Origin: Pseudarthrobacter cellobiosi
Lineage (GTDB): Bacteria > Actinomycetota > Actinomycetes > Actinomycetales > Micrococcaceae
DNA: 64,000 nucleotides
NCBI RefSeq assembly: GCF_023913755.1
Contig: NZ_JAMXBJ010000050.1
Coordinates: 434,001 to 498,000 of the forward strand
Direction of reading: 5' to 3'
The notes below the pieces were generated by a model that was not told the origin of the DNA, made no database searches, and worked only from the letters and a program-made list of their open reading frames with translations. Made by a program: the position numbers and the translations under genes. Positions within the stretch are counted from its first letter, which is position 1; the number at the start of each line of letters is the position of its first letter. Below are positions 1 to 7,800 of the stretch, in pieces.

Positions 1-270
1 CGCACCGTCATTGAATTCGAGATTGACGAAATCGGGCCGTCTCTCCGGTTCGCCAACGCAAAGGTCAACCGCGCCCAGCGGAGTGGCAACGGCGGCGGCC
101 AGGCTGCAGGCGGCGGATTCGGCGGCGGTTCTAGTCAAACCTCGAATGGCTCGAATGGAGGCTTCGGCGGTTCTAGTGCGCAAGCATCACAGGAAGATCC
201 GTGGGCTACGACTCCCACATCCAACGCGGGCGGTTGGGGTAACGGCCCCGACGTCGAGCCGCCTTTTTAG
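1..270 (+). CDS. ssb: Single-stranded DNA-binding protein, C-terminal part
   Basis: The reading frame enters at base 1 and ends in TAG at 268-270, giving the last 89 residues. The opening residues (IEFEIDEIGPSLRFANAKV) match the last OB-fold strands of bacterial SSB. A glycine/serine/asparagine-rich linker follows and the end is DVEPPF, the acidic phenylalanine-terminated tip through which SSB binds partner proteins. In the prophage it would coat single-stranded DNA during replication or recombination. The N-terminus lies outside the window. Confidence 0.92.
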   Translation, partial: RTVIEFEIDEIGPSLRFANAKVNRAQRSGNGGGQAAGGGFGGGSSQTSNGSNGGFGGSSAQASQEDPWATTPTSNAGGWGNGPDVEPPF

Positions 271-322
271 GCCCCCCTTTTTTACCCACCGTGTTGCGCG
301 TTGACCACCAACAGGAGACACC

Positions 323-637
323 ATGAGACACCCCGCTGACCGCTGGAAGATCGAATCCGGCACCGACTTCATCACCGGAAAACCCAACTGGAAAACAACC
401 CCGCCACGCTTCGTCTACGGGCCCCGCGCCGAAGGCAAACGCTCCCACGACACCTACGACCAGGCACTCGCCCACGTCCACACCTCCAAGGAACGACGGC
501 CCATCGTCTTCGAATCCAAGACCCACGTCGGCGAATGGTTCTGGCTCCACCCCGACGGCGCATCGGGTTGGGAAAAAACCCGCGACGAAGCCCACGCCAA
601 GGCCGGGGCCGTCACCATCGAAACGGAAGTCGCCTGA
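323..637 (+). CDS. Hypothetical phage protein, 104 aa
   Basis: ATG start with an AGGAG ribosome binding site about 7 bases upstream. The product is soluble and rich in Trp, His and charged residues, with no signal peptide or membrane segment. It follows ssb and overlaps the next gene by one base (TGATG), so it heads a translationally coupled train of small early genes. I do not recognise the family. Confidence 0.8.
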   Translation: MRHPADRWKIESGTDFITGKPNWKTTPPRFVYGPRAEGKRSHDTYDQALAHVHTSKERRPIVFESKTHVGEWFWLHPDGASGWEKTRDEAHAKAGAVTIETEVA

Positions 638-855
638 TGCCGCGCCTCACCCCCGACGGCCCATCGATCTACCCCAACTGTGGTGACAGGGCCGCCTACT
701 ACAGGCACCTCCGCAACGGCACGCAGCCCTGCCGACCCTGCAAGAACGCCCTCGCCAAATCCATGGACGAATGGCGGCATAGCACGGGCAAAGTCAAGTC
801 CCGCGTCATCTCCGACGCCGTCATTGAGAAGCACGGAATCAAGGTCAGGGCATGA
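637..855 (+). CDS. Small Cys-containing phage protein, 72 aa (CG-Y-RH-R-G-C-C type)
   Basis: The ATG overlaps the preceding TGA by one base. The core has a Cys (residue 15) followed by a YYRHLRNG segment and then CRPC, a spacing that could bind one metal ion. The same pattern (Cys, Tyr, RH, R, G, C-x2-C, Ala) recurs in the gene at 2,278-2,493, so the two look like paralogues. Similar short proteins are common in actinobacterial phages, but I know of no established function. DNA or RNA binding is only a guess. Confidence 0.75.
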   Translation: MPRLTPDGPSIYPNCGDRAAYYRHLRNGTQPCRPCKNALAKSMDEWRHSTGKVKSRVISDAVIEKHGIKVRA

Positions 856-1148
856 GGCCGCAGCGGATCCAGCGGAAGCGCACCAAAGGCTGGCGGATGC
901 CGGAAGGTGCCGTCTACGTCGGGCGCGGCTCCAAGTGGGGCAACCCTCACGCCGTTGTCGAAACGGGCAGTCAAGCGGCCGCAGTCGCCGCCTACGTCAA
1001 CGACTGGCTGAACGATCCCCTCCGGCTCATTAACGCATCACACACATTCCTCGAACTCGGCGGCAAAGACCTCGCATGCTGGTGCCCACTGGACAAGCCC
1101 TGCCACGCCGACGTCTTGCTTGACATTGCGAACGGGGCCGCATCATGA
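852..1148 (+). CDS. DUF4326 domain protein
   Basis: 98 aa, ATG overlapping the preceding stop by four bases. The layout matches DUF4326: an early GAVYVGRGSKWGNP segment, then a central helix and a C-terminal DLACWCPLDKPCHADVLL block containing three cysteines and a histidine. The family is widespread in phages and bacteria and has no settled biochemical role. It lies in the early-gene train just ahead of an ASCH-domain gene, a common phage pairing. Confidence 0.88.
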   Translation: MRPQRIQRKRTKGWRMPEGAVYVGRGSKWGNPHAVVETGSQAAAVAAYVNDWLNDPLRLINASHTFLELGGKDLACWCPLDKPCHADVLLDIANGAAS

Positions 1149-1549
1149 AGGCCCTGACCGTCAAGCAGCCGTGGGCGCGGGCCATCATCTTCGATGGCAA
1201 GGACGTGGAGAACCGCAGCAAGCCGACCAAGTACCGCGGCCAGCTGCACATCCACGCCGGGCTGGCATGGGACAAGGCGGCCGTGGCGTTCATCGCCAGG
1301 ATCACCGGCAGGGCCTACATGGCTACCTTGCACGGCTCCGTCATCGGCACTGTGGACGTCGTCGGCTGCCACCACGCCGACGATTGCTGGACCGGGTCGA
1401 TCGACAAATCCGACAACGTCCACGAGGAACACTGCTCATCCTGGGGCATGGAAGGGCACTACCACTGGGAACTTGCGAACCCGCAACCCGTGGAACCGTT
1501 CGCCGCCAAGGGCAAGCTCGGCATCTGGAACCTTGAGGCGCCATCATGA
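1145..1549 (+). CDS. ASCH (PUA-like) domain protein
   Basis: 134 aa. The start (KALTVKQPWARAII) and the KDVENRSKPTKYRG segment are typical of ASCH-domain proteins, a PUA-like fold thought to bind RNA or modified nucleotides. The C-terminus (GKLGIWNL) fits the last strand. ATG overlaps the preceding stop (ATGA) and the next gene overlaps this stop, so it is part of the coupled operon. Its specific ligand cannot be read from sequence. Two DNA methyltransferases lie about 1 kb downstream. Confidence 0.85.
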   Translation: MKALTVKQPWARAIIFDGKDVENRSKPTKYRGQLHIHAGLAWDKAAVAFIARITGRAYMATLHGSVIGTVDVVGCHHADDCWTGSIDKSDNVHEEHCSSWGMEGHYHWELANPQPVEPFAAKGKLGIWNLEAPS

Positions 1550-1827
1550 GCGCCACCCGCCTCCGGCCCCCGGTCATCACCGAAGCGCAGATCCTCAAGA
1601 ACCGCTACGACGAAGCCCGGCAGATCAAAGACGCCTGGGACTGGCGACTGAGGAGAGCGCAGCACGAGCTCCGCGACGCCACAGTCAACGGCACCGGTGA
1701 CCGCCACGCGGCCGCAAGGAACGCGGCCGCCGTCGAAATCCAAGTAGCCGACGCCGCCGGGGAACTCCGCGTCGCCCTCAACGCATGGATGCAAGCCACC
1801 CTCACCCACGAAAGGAAGACCGCGTGA
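1546..1827 (+). CDS. Hypothetical helical phage protein, 93 aa
   Basis: ATG overlaps the upstream stop by four bases. The product is almost entirely predicted helix, rich in Ala, Arg, Glu and Gln with heptad-like spacing, suggesting a short coiled coil. No cysteine, signal or membrane segment is present. It is coupled to the next gene through a GTGA overlap. Family not recognised. Confidence 0.75.
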   Translation: MSATRLRPPVITEAQILKNRYDEARQIKDAWDWRLRRAQHELRDATVNGTGDRHAAARNAAAVEIQVADAAGELRVALNAWMQATLTHERKTA

Positions 1828-2045
1828 GTTACACTCCGCCACCACCCGCACCCGAACGCCTCCAACAAGCCGCCGACCTCTTCGCCGACGGCGCATCCCA
1901 GCGGGAAGTGCAACGGACTACCGGCCTCGCCCGCGAAACCCTCGCCAAACACTTCCCCGGCCGCGGCTGGACGTACAAGGAAGGCGGCGACTTCCGCGCA
2001 CTCACCAAGACAGCGGAAGAGCAGATCAGGAGAGTGTCCGCATGA
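1824..2045 (+). CDS. Small helix-turn-helix protein, 73 aa
   Basis: The GTG start overlaps the previous TGA. Residues ~11-40 read as a resolvase/Hin-type HTH (AADLFADGASQREVQRTTGL followed by ARETLAKHFPG): helix, turn at DGAS, recognition helix. The C-terminal third is charged. A small DNA-binding regulator of the phage early region is likely. A start further upstream at 1,785 is possible but would overlap the preceding gene by 43 bases and lacks the coupling signal. Confidence 0.75.
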   Translation: MSYTPPPPAPERLQQAADLFADGASQREVQRTTGLARETLAKHFPGRGWTYKEGGDFRALTKTAEEQIRRVSA

Positions 2046-2281
2046 TCCCGCCCGGAGTCAGAGTCCTCACCGAATCACTCACCATCAACGGCTGGTCCTA
2101 CGCGCTCAACCACAGTGAGGACTACGGCCGCCCCTACATCGAGCTCGAAGCGAGGCGCGGCGACGACGACATCCGGGTTGCCTGGCACACCCAAGAGGCG
2201 GGCACCTACCAACAGAGCGCCTGCGCCGTCAACCAGCACGACGCCACGTTCACCAAAGTCATGCAAGCAGTTGCCGCATGA
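2042..2281 (+). CDS. Hypothetical phage protein, 79 aa
   Basis: ATG overlaps the stop of the HTH gene by four bases. The product looks beta-rich (alternating hydrophobic residues, e.g. SLTINGWSYALN) and has one Cys near the C-terminus. It is coupled to the next gene by another ATGA overlap. No recognisable family. Confidence 0.72.
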   Translation: MIPPGVRVLTESLTINGWSYALNHSEDYGRPYIELEARRGDDDIRVAWHTQEAGTYQQSACAVNQHDATFTKVMQAVAA

Positions 2282-2493
2282 CCACCTACGCGCACGGCGG
2301 CAGCCCCGAAATCCGGCCCGCCCACTGGGCTAAGCCCGGACGCAAGCCCCAACCCTTCAACCCCGACCGCTGCGGCACCCTCACCGGATACAGCCGCCAC
2401 GTCCGCACCGGCGAACCACTCTGCGACGCCTGCCGTAAAGCCAGAGACAACAACTACCGCGAATGGCGCGAAAAAACTAGGAGAGCAGCATGA
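2278..2493 (+). CDS. Small Cys-containing phage protein, 71 aa (paralogue of 637-855)
   Basis: After a basic, proline-rich N-terminus the core reads CGTLTGYSRHVRTGEPLCDAC, then an Ala/Arg-rich helix. The three cysteines and the YxRHxRxG segment mirror the 72-aa protein at 637-855. A small metal-stabilised nucleic-acid-binding protein is plausible but unproven. Overlaps both neighbours by four bases; it directly precedes the cytosine methyltransferase. Confidence 0.75.
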   Translation: MTTYAHGGSPEIRPAHWAKPGRKPQPFNPDRCGTLTGYSRHVRTGEPLCDACRKARDNNYREWREKTRRAA

Positions 2494-4244
2494 GTACCGC
2501 ATTGCTTGAGCGCCGGTCCACCCTGGACGACCTGATCCAGTCCATGCAGAACCAGAACAACGAGCTGACCGCGACGGACATGTTCTGTGGCGCCGGCGGA
2601 TCCTCAACCGGCGCCCTCGAAGTTCCCGGCGTGACCATCAAGACGGCCATGAACCACTGGTCCCGTGCCATCGAGACGCACAACGCCAACCACCCCGAGA
2701 CAGAGCACGTCTGCGCCGACATCCAGATCACCGACCCCCGCTACATCGCAACCTCAGACATCCTCTGGGCCTCCCCCGAGTGCACCAACCACTCGGTAGC
2801 CAAGGGCAAGAAGCGCGTCACCAACCAGCACGACCTATTCGGGGAAAGCATCGCCGACGAAGCCGCCGACAGATCCCGCGCCACCATGTGGGACGTGCCC
2901 CGATTCGCCGAATGGCACAAGTACAAGCTCATCATCACCGAGAACGTCGTAGACGCCGCCAAGTGGGTCATGTTCGACGCCTGGCTGATGGCCATGGATG
3001 CACTCGGCTACGAACACCACATCGTCTACATGAACTCCATGCACGCCCAGCTCGGCGGACTGCCCGCGCCGCAGTCCCGCGACCGCATGTACGTGATGTT
3101 CTGGCTCAAGGGCAACCGCCGGCCGAACTTCGACCTACTCATGCCTCTCGCCCACTGCGGCGCGTGCGACGAGACGGTGCGCTGCGTCCAGTCGTGGAAG
3201 AACCCGAACTACCGGTGGGGCCGCTACAAAGCCCAGTACGTCTACCGCTGCCCGAACACGAAGTGCCGCAACTCGGTCATCGAACCCGGCTGGCTGCCCG
3301 CCGCATCCGCGATCGACTGGAAGCTCCGCGGCCAGCGCATCGGCGACCGCACCAAGCCGCTCGTGCCCAAGACCATGGCCCGGATCGCTGCAGGGCTCAA
3401 GCGCTACCACGGGAAGGCCGTCAGCATTGATGCCGTCCGTGGCGCCGAGATCATCAGCCCGGTTCATGCCGAGCCGTTCCAGACGCAGACGACCAGCTAC
3501 ACCCGGTCACTGCTCGTGCCGGTGGAAGGCCGGGAAGGGAAGCAGGCGCAGCTGGCAGCCGACCCGATGCGGACGCAGACCACGCGCAACGAAACGGGCC
3601 TGTTGGTTCCTGCTGGCGGGACGTGGAACGATGACGCCCGGCCGCTGTCGGACCCCATGCGCGCGCTGACAACCCGGGACGCGAACGCCGTCGTAATACC
3701 GCCACTGATCATGCGCAACAACTCTGCTCCCGCGGGACAAGAATCATGCATGTCCACTCCCGCAACCCGCCCACTGGGCACGATCACGACGGCTGGGCAC
3801 CAGTCCCTTGTGGCCGCGCCTGGCGCGCACCTGCTGATGGAGTACTACGGCAACGGCCAGATGCATCCCGTGTCGAAGGCCATACCGACGATCAGCACCA
3901 CCGACCGGTTCGCCATGGTCACCACCATGCGCGGCACCTCACCCGAACACCTGGCCGCATCCAACGCACCCACCACCGACCCGTTCGGAACCTTCAGTGC
4001 CGGCGGCCAGCACCACGGCATCACCGAATGGACCGTCCTCGAAATTGAGGACTGCGAATTCCGGATGCTCGAACCCTACGAAATCAGCGCAGGCATGGCA
4101 TTCCCCAAGTCCTACATCATGACCGGCAACAAGCGCGAACAGGTAAAACAAGCTGGCAACGCTGTTACCCCGCCAGCCGCACGGGACCTATTCATCGTGG
4201 CGGCACTCTCACTCTCCGGCGCCGAAACGCTGGTGTCCGCGTGA
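2490..4244 (+). CDS. C5 cytosine DNA methyltransferase
   Basis: 584 aa. Motif I DMFCGAGGSSTG (residue ~30) binds SAM. Motif IV is ASPECTNHS with the candidate catalytic Cys98, so the usual PPC reads PEC. ITENV is motif VI, QSRDRMYV motif VIII, and GNAVTPPAARDL (residue ~556) motif X. Between VIII and X lies a long region with a four-Cys cluster (residues ~228-265: C-x2-C, then C-x4-C) and several degenerate repeats of a P-x-x-T-x-T-T type in place of an ordinary target-recognition domain. It would methylate cytosine in phage DNA, for protection from host restriction or regulation. No partner endonuclease is adjacent. The ATG overlaps the upstream stop, and the next gene starts four bases before this stop. 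Confidence 0.93.
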   Translation: MSTALLERRSTLDDLIQSMQNQNNELTATDMFCGAGGSSTGALEVPGVTIKTAMNHWSRAIETHNANHPETEHVCADIQITDPRYIATSDILWASPECTNHSVAKGKKRVTNQHDLFGESIADEAADRSRATMWDVPRFAEWHKYKLIITENVVDAAKWVMFDAWLMAMDALGYEHHIVYMNSMHAQLGGLPAPQSRDRMYVMFWLKGNRRPNFDLLMPLAHCGACDETVRCVQSWKNPNYRWGRYKAQYVYRCPNTKCRNSVIEPGWLPAASAIDWKLRGQRIGDRTKPLVPKTMARIAAGLKRYHGKAVSIDAVRGAEIISPVHAEPFQTQTTSYTRSLLVPVEGREGKQAQLAADPMRTQTTRNETGLLVPAGGTWNDDARPLSDPMRALTTRDANAVVIPPLIMRNNSAPAGQESCMSTPATRPLGTITTAGHQSLVAAPGAHLLMEYYGNGQMHPVSKAIPTISTTDRFAMVTTMRGTSPEHLAASNAPTTDPFGTFSAGGQHHGITEWTVLEIEDCEFRMLEPYEISAGMAFPKSYIMTGNKREQVKQAGNAVTPPAARDLFIVAALSLSGAETLVSA

Positions 4245-6754
4245 GCGAGTACGTCGACTTCCTCAAGGACAAGGCCGACTTCGAACGCAACTACGGTGTG
4301 CCAATCCCGGCGACGGCCGTTAACCCCATCCTCATGGAGCACCAGCGGGACATTGTCCAGTGGGCAGTCGAAGGCGGCCGCCGGGCGATCTTCGCCGCAT
4401 TCGGCATGGGCAAGTCCATGATGCAGATTGAGACGCTGCGCCTCACCCTCCGCGACAGCGGCGGATCCGGGTTGATTATCGCGCCACTCGGCGTCCGCGG
4501 CGAGTTCATCCGCGACGGGATCAAGCTCGACGTGGAAATCAAGTTCATCCGCAGCGTCAAGGACATGACCTTCCACGGCGGCGGCCTGTACGTCACCAAC
4601 TATGAGACTGTCCGCGACGGCAAGCTCGACCCGAACGTGTTCACGGCCGTCTCGCTCGATGAGGCTGGCGTGCTCCGGAGCTTCGGTTCCAAGACCTACC
4701 AGACGTTCCTCACCTTGTTCGACAAGGTCAAGTACCGGTTCGTTGCCACGGCAACCCCGTCCCCGAACCGATACAAGGAACTCATCCACTACGCCGGATT
4801 CTTGGGCGTCATGGACACCGGCCAGGCACTCACCCGCTGGTTCCAGCGCGACTCCACCCAGGCGAACAACCTCACCCTCTACCCGCACAAGCGGGACGAG
4901 TTCTTCATGTGGCTGAACTCGTGGTCGATCTTCCTCCAAAAGCCTTCCGACCTCGGCTACTCAGATGAGGGCTATGACCTGCCGCCACTCACGGTCAACT
5001 GGGTGGAAGTGCTTGTGGACCACAGCACCGCCGGAGTAGACCGAGATGGGCAGGCCCGACTCTTCCGGGGCGGAGCCAAAGACCTCCAAGCCACAGCAAA
5101 AGAGAAGCGGGACAGCCTCCCGGCCCGCATCGCCAAGCTCACCGAGCTCGTCAAGGAACACCACGAAACGGACGGATCTCAGATCATCCTGTGGTGTGAC
5201 CTCAACGACGAACAAACCGCCATCGAACAAGCCCTCAAAGCCGCCGGCCTCACATACTCCAGCGTCCACGGCTCACTCGACCCCGACGAAGCAGAAGACC
5301 GCATCGACGCATGGCGGGACAAAAAGACGTGGGCACTCATCGGCAAACCCGTGCAGCTCGGCCAAGGCATGAACTTCCAGCAAGCCCACACCGCGATCTT
5401 CGCGGGCATCACCTACAAGTTCAACGACATCTACCAAGCCTGGCACCGCATCCAACGCTTCGGCCAAACCCACCCCTGCACCATCCACATGATCTACGCC
5501 GAATCCGAAACCGAAGTGCTCGCATCCTTCAAGGACAAGCTGGCGCGAGACAAGGAGCTCACCTCCACCATGACCGACATCATCAAAACCTACGGGCTAT
5601 CAAGAAACTCCATCACCGAAGCGCTCACCAGATCAATGGGCGTCGAACGCATCGAAGCATCCGGCGCCGGCTGGACCCTCGCCAACAACGACTGCGTTGA
5701 CGAAGCCACCAACCACATGGACGAGAACAGTGTCGACATGATCGTCACTTCCATCCCCTTCAGCAACCACTACGAATACACACCCTCCTACAACGACTTC
5801 GGGCACACCGACGACAACGACCACTTCTGGGCCCAGATGGACTTCCTCACCCCGCAGCTGCTCAAAGTGCTCAGGCCCGGCCGGATCTACGCCTGCCACG
5901 TCAAGGACCGCATCAACTTCGGCAACGTCACCGGCGCCGGTATCCCCACAGTGAGCCCATTCCATGCTGAGGCACTCTTCCATGGAGTGAAGCATGGCTT
6001 CGACTACATGGGCATGGTCACCGTCGTCACCGACGTCGTCCGCGAGAACAACCAGACCTACCGCCTCGGCTACACCGAAATGCGGAAGGACGGGACGAAG
6101 ATGGGCGTCGGCTCCCCCGAGTACATCCTGCTCTTCCACAAGCCCCAGACCGACCGCTCCAAAGGCTACGCGGACGACCGGGTCACCAAGGAAAAGGACG
6201 ACTACTCACTCGCCCGATGGCAGGTCGACGCACATGCCAACTGGCGCTCCAGCGGCGACCGACACCTCACCACCGACGAACTCGCCGCACTCCCCGTAGA
6301 GCAGCGCTCCAGGCTCTTCACCGAACAGACCCTCCGCGAGGTCTACGACTACGAATCCCACATCAAAGTCGGCGAAGCGCTGCAGGGCAAGGGCGCACTC
6401 CCCGCCACCTTCATGTCCCTCATGCCCGGATCCTGGGCGCCGGATGTCTGGCACGACATCAACCGGATGCTCACCCTCAACGGGGAGCAGAAGCGCCGCA
6501 ACGTCCAGATGCATGTTTGCCCGCTCCAGTTCGACATCGTGGACCGGCTCATCGAGCGGTACACCAACCCCGGCGACCTCGTATTCGACCCCTTCGGAGG
6601 CCTCGGAACGGTGCCACTGCGGGCGCTCAAGCTGGGCAGGAAAGGCCGCTCCTCCGAACTCAACTCCGGGTACTTCCTCGACTCCGTCAAGTACCTCGAG
6701 GCGGAGGAAAACAAGCAGGCCATGCCCACCTTGTTCGACGCCATCGGGGCCTGA
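4241..6754 (+). CDS. Helicase / DNA methyltransferase fusion
   Basis: 837 aa, GTG start overlapping the C5 methyltransferase stop. The N-terminal ~450 residues are a superfamily-2 helicase: AFGMGKSM (Walker A, Lys58), SLDEAGVLRS (Walker B position), ATATPSPN (motif III), and C-terminal QLGQGMNF and QAWHRIQRFGQT (motifs V/VI). The C-terminal half is an amino-methyltransferase of the N4/N6 class: TSIPFSNHYEY near residue 503 at the motif IV position, and FDPFGGLGTVPLRALKLGRKG near 782 as the SAM-binding motif. The variant SIPF replaces the textbook SPPY/DPPY. It probably translocates along DNA and methylates adenine or cytosine amino groups. With the upstream gene it forms a two-methylase operon without an obvious nuclease. 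Confidence 0.9.
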   Translation: MSEYVDFLKDKADFERNYGVPIPATAVNPILMEHQRDIVQWAVEGGRRAIFAAFGMGKSMMQIETLRLTLRDSGGSGLIIAPLGVRGEFIRDGIKLDVEIKFIRSVKDMTFHGGGLYVTNYETVRDGKLDPNVFTAVSLDEAGVLRSFGSKTYQTFLTLFDKVKYRFVATATPSPNRYKELIHYAGFLGVMDTGQALTRWFQRDSTQANNLTLYPHKRDEFFMWLNSWSIFLQKPSDLGYSDEGYDLPPLTVNWVEVLVDHSTAGVDRDGQARLFRGGAKDLQATAKEKRDSLPARIAKLTELVKEHHETDGSQIILWCDLNDEQTAIEQALKAAGLTYSSVHGSLDPDEAEDRIDAWRDKKTWALIGKPVQLGQGMNFQQAHTAIFAGITYKFNDIYQAWHRIQRFGQTHPCTIHMIYAESETEVLASFKDKLARDKELTSTMTDIIKTYGLSRNSITEALTRSMGVERIEASGAGWTLANNDCVDEATNHMDENSVDMIVTSIPFSNHYEYTPSYNDFGHTDDNDHFWAQMDFLTPQLLKVLRPGRIYACHVKDRINFGNVTGAGIPTVSPFHAEALFHGVKHGFDYMGMVTVVTDVVRENNQTYRLGYTEMRKDGTKMGVGSPEYILLFHKPQTDRSKGYADDRVTKEKDDYSLARWQVDAHANWRSSGDRHLTTDELAALPVEQRSRLFTEQTLREVYDYESHIKVGEALQGKGALPATFMSLMPGSWAPDVWHDINRMLTLNGEQKRRNVQMHVCPLQFDIVDRLIERYTNPGDLVFDPFGGLGTVPLRALKLGRKGRSSELNSGYFLDSVKYLEAEENKQAMPTLFDAIGA

Positions 6755-6757
6755 TCA

Positions 6758-7102
6758 GTGGCTTGGTTCAACGCGGATGACAAGATGCATTCGCACCCGA
6801 AATGTAGACGGGCAGGACTCGAAGCCATGGGGCTTTGGGTCCTGGCCGGCACCCTCTGCACCGACTACCTGACGGACGGGCTCGTGCCCGCATGGTACGT
6901 CAACTCGTGGCCTCGTGGCCCGGAGCTTGCGCGGGAACTTGTAGCGTGCGGATTCTGGGCGAGGGCCGGGGAGGACTGGCAGTTTCTGTCGTGGGCGGAG
7001 TACCAGCGCACCAAGGAAAAGGTCCTTGAAGACCGGGAAGCTGCGCGGATCCGCATGGCTGAATGGCGGGCGAACAACCCCAAAAAGAAACCGAAGGCCT
7101 GA
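6758..7102 (+). CDS. Phage replication-region protein, 114 aa
   Basis: GTG start three bases after the helicase stop. The N-terminus (MAWFNADDKMHSHPKC) and the GLWVLAGTLCTDYLTDGLVP segment are typical of a small actinophage protein found in replication regions, often resembling the winged-helix N-terminus of replisome-organiser proteins. The C-terminus is lysine-rich. A role in DNA replication is inferred from family context only. It is the last gene before a non-coding gap with a dyad and a terminator-like hairpin. Confidence 0.7.
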   Translation: MAWFNADDKMHSHPKCRRAGLEAMGLWVLAGTLCTDYLTDGLVPAWYVNSWPRGPELARELVACGFWARAGEDWQFLSWAEYQRTKEKVLEDREAARIRMAEWRANNPKKKPKA

Positions 7103-7135
7103 CCTTTGGCCGACGCATGCCCAGCGTGTTACAGC

Positions 7136-7176
7136 GAACGAATTTAGAACGTACGAATAACGTACGCCGTTCGTTC
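7136..7176. promoter_or_regulatory. Nested dyad, candidate operator
   Basis: Outer inverted repeat GAACGAA (7,136-7,142) and TTCGTTC (7,170-7,176) encloses two copies of AACGTACG (7,148-7,155 and 7,159-7,166), each containing the palindrome CGTACG and spaced 11 bases apart, about one helical turn. The segment is AT-richer than its neighbours and non-coding. The layout fits a binding site for a dimeric regulator or a replication-initiator site. Confidence 0.45.
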
Positions 7177-7182
7177 AAGTGT

Positions 7183-7211
7183 CCAAGACCAAGACCAAGA
7201 CCAAGACCAAG
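7183..7211. repeat. CCAAGA tandem repeat
   Basis: Four exact copies of CCAAGA followed by a partial fifth (CCAAG), immediately after the dyad. It lies outside any supported gene. It could be an iteron-like array or simple slippage product. Confidence 0.7.
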
Positions 7212-7232
7212 TTAAAGAAGTGGTCACCTTCC

Positions 7233-7256
7233 AAAGGCATGTCGCCTTTTGTTTTT
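7233..7256 (+). terminator. Rho-independent terminator candidate
   Basis: AAAGGC (7,233-7,238) pairs with GCCTTT (7,244-7,249) across a five-base loop, followed by TGTTTTTG. The stem is short but the T-tract is clear. It would end the transcript that carries the methyltransferase operon. Confidence 0.5.
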
Positions 7257-7326
7257 GCTCTTCAACTTCCAAGACATTTTCTTCTATCTCACCTACCTGA
7301 ACGCGAGAATCTGAAAGGAGCAGCAG

Positions 7327-7665
7327 ATGGCCAGCTTCAACCAAGAACAGGCATCAGCGATTAGCTACACGATCCGCACGCTCCGGCCGGGATGGAACTA
7401 CGGGGCACTGATGCGCATCCTCGAAGGCTTCGCGAATGAGGGCCGGCCGGTTGACCTCGTCGTCACGGCTTGCTTCAGGGCCGCGCAGGATCCGAAAGCG
7501 CAGGCACCGACGGCGATCAGCTGGGAGCAGTTCTGGGCGAAGGCCGGGAATGGCAAAGCGGATGACGGGACCAGGCTGTGCAGCGAGTGCCTGACCCGGA
7601 AGCCGATGGGGCACATGGCATCGACTCAGCCGCCGTTCATCTGCCAAACATGCCACGAGCGCTAG
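7327..7665 (+). CDS. Hypothetical zinc-ribbon protein, 112 aa
   Basis: ATG with a GAAAGGAG ribosome binding site. The N-terminal part is helical; the C-terminus contains CSEC and CQTC pairs separated by ~22 residues, a zinc-ribbon layout. The protein precedes the resolvase-like nuclease, so a role in replication or recombination is possible. Family not recognised. Confidence 0.8.
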   Translation: MASFNQEQASAISYTIRTLRPGWNYGALMRILEGFANEGRPVDLVVTACFRAAQDPKAQAPTAISWEQFWAKAGNGKADDGTRLCSECLTRKPMGHMASTQPPFICQTCHER

Positions 7666-7800
7666 GCGCCTCTGTAGGCCCCGCAAATCCTCCCGAACGT
7701 CCAACCACCCCGCCAAAACCCCGTAAACGATTCTGGACGGTCGCCAGCACCGAAACAGAAGATGCTACCGGCATCGACACCAAACACCAAGGAGCACCGC

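Noticed and set aside
7144..7344. Minus-strand 66-codon frame across the CCAAGA repeats
   Set aside because: The TWSWSWSWSW run is just the repeat read backwards. No ribosome binding site and wrong strand for the region.
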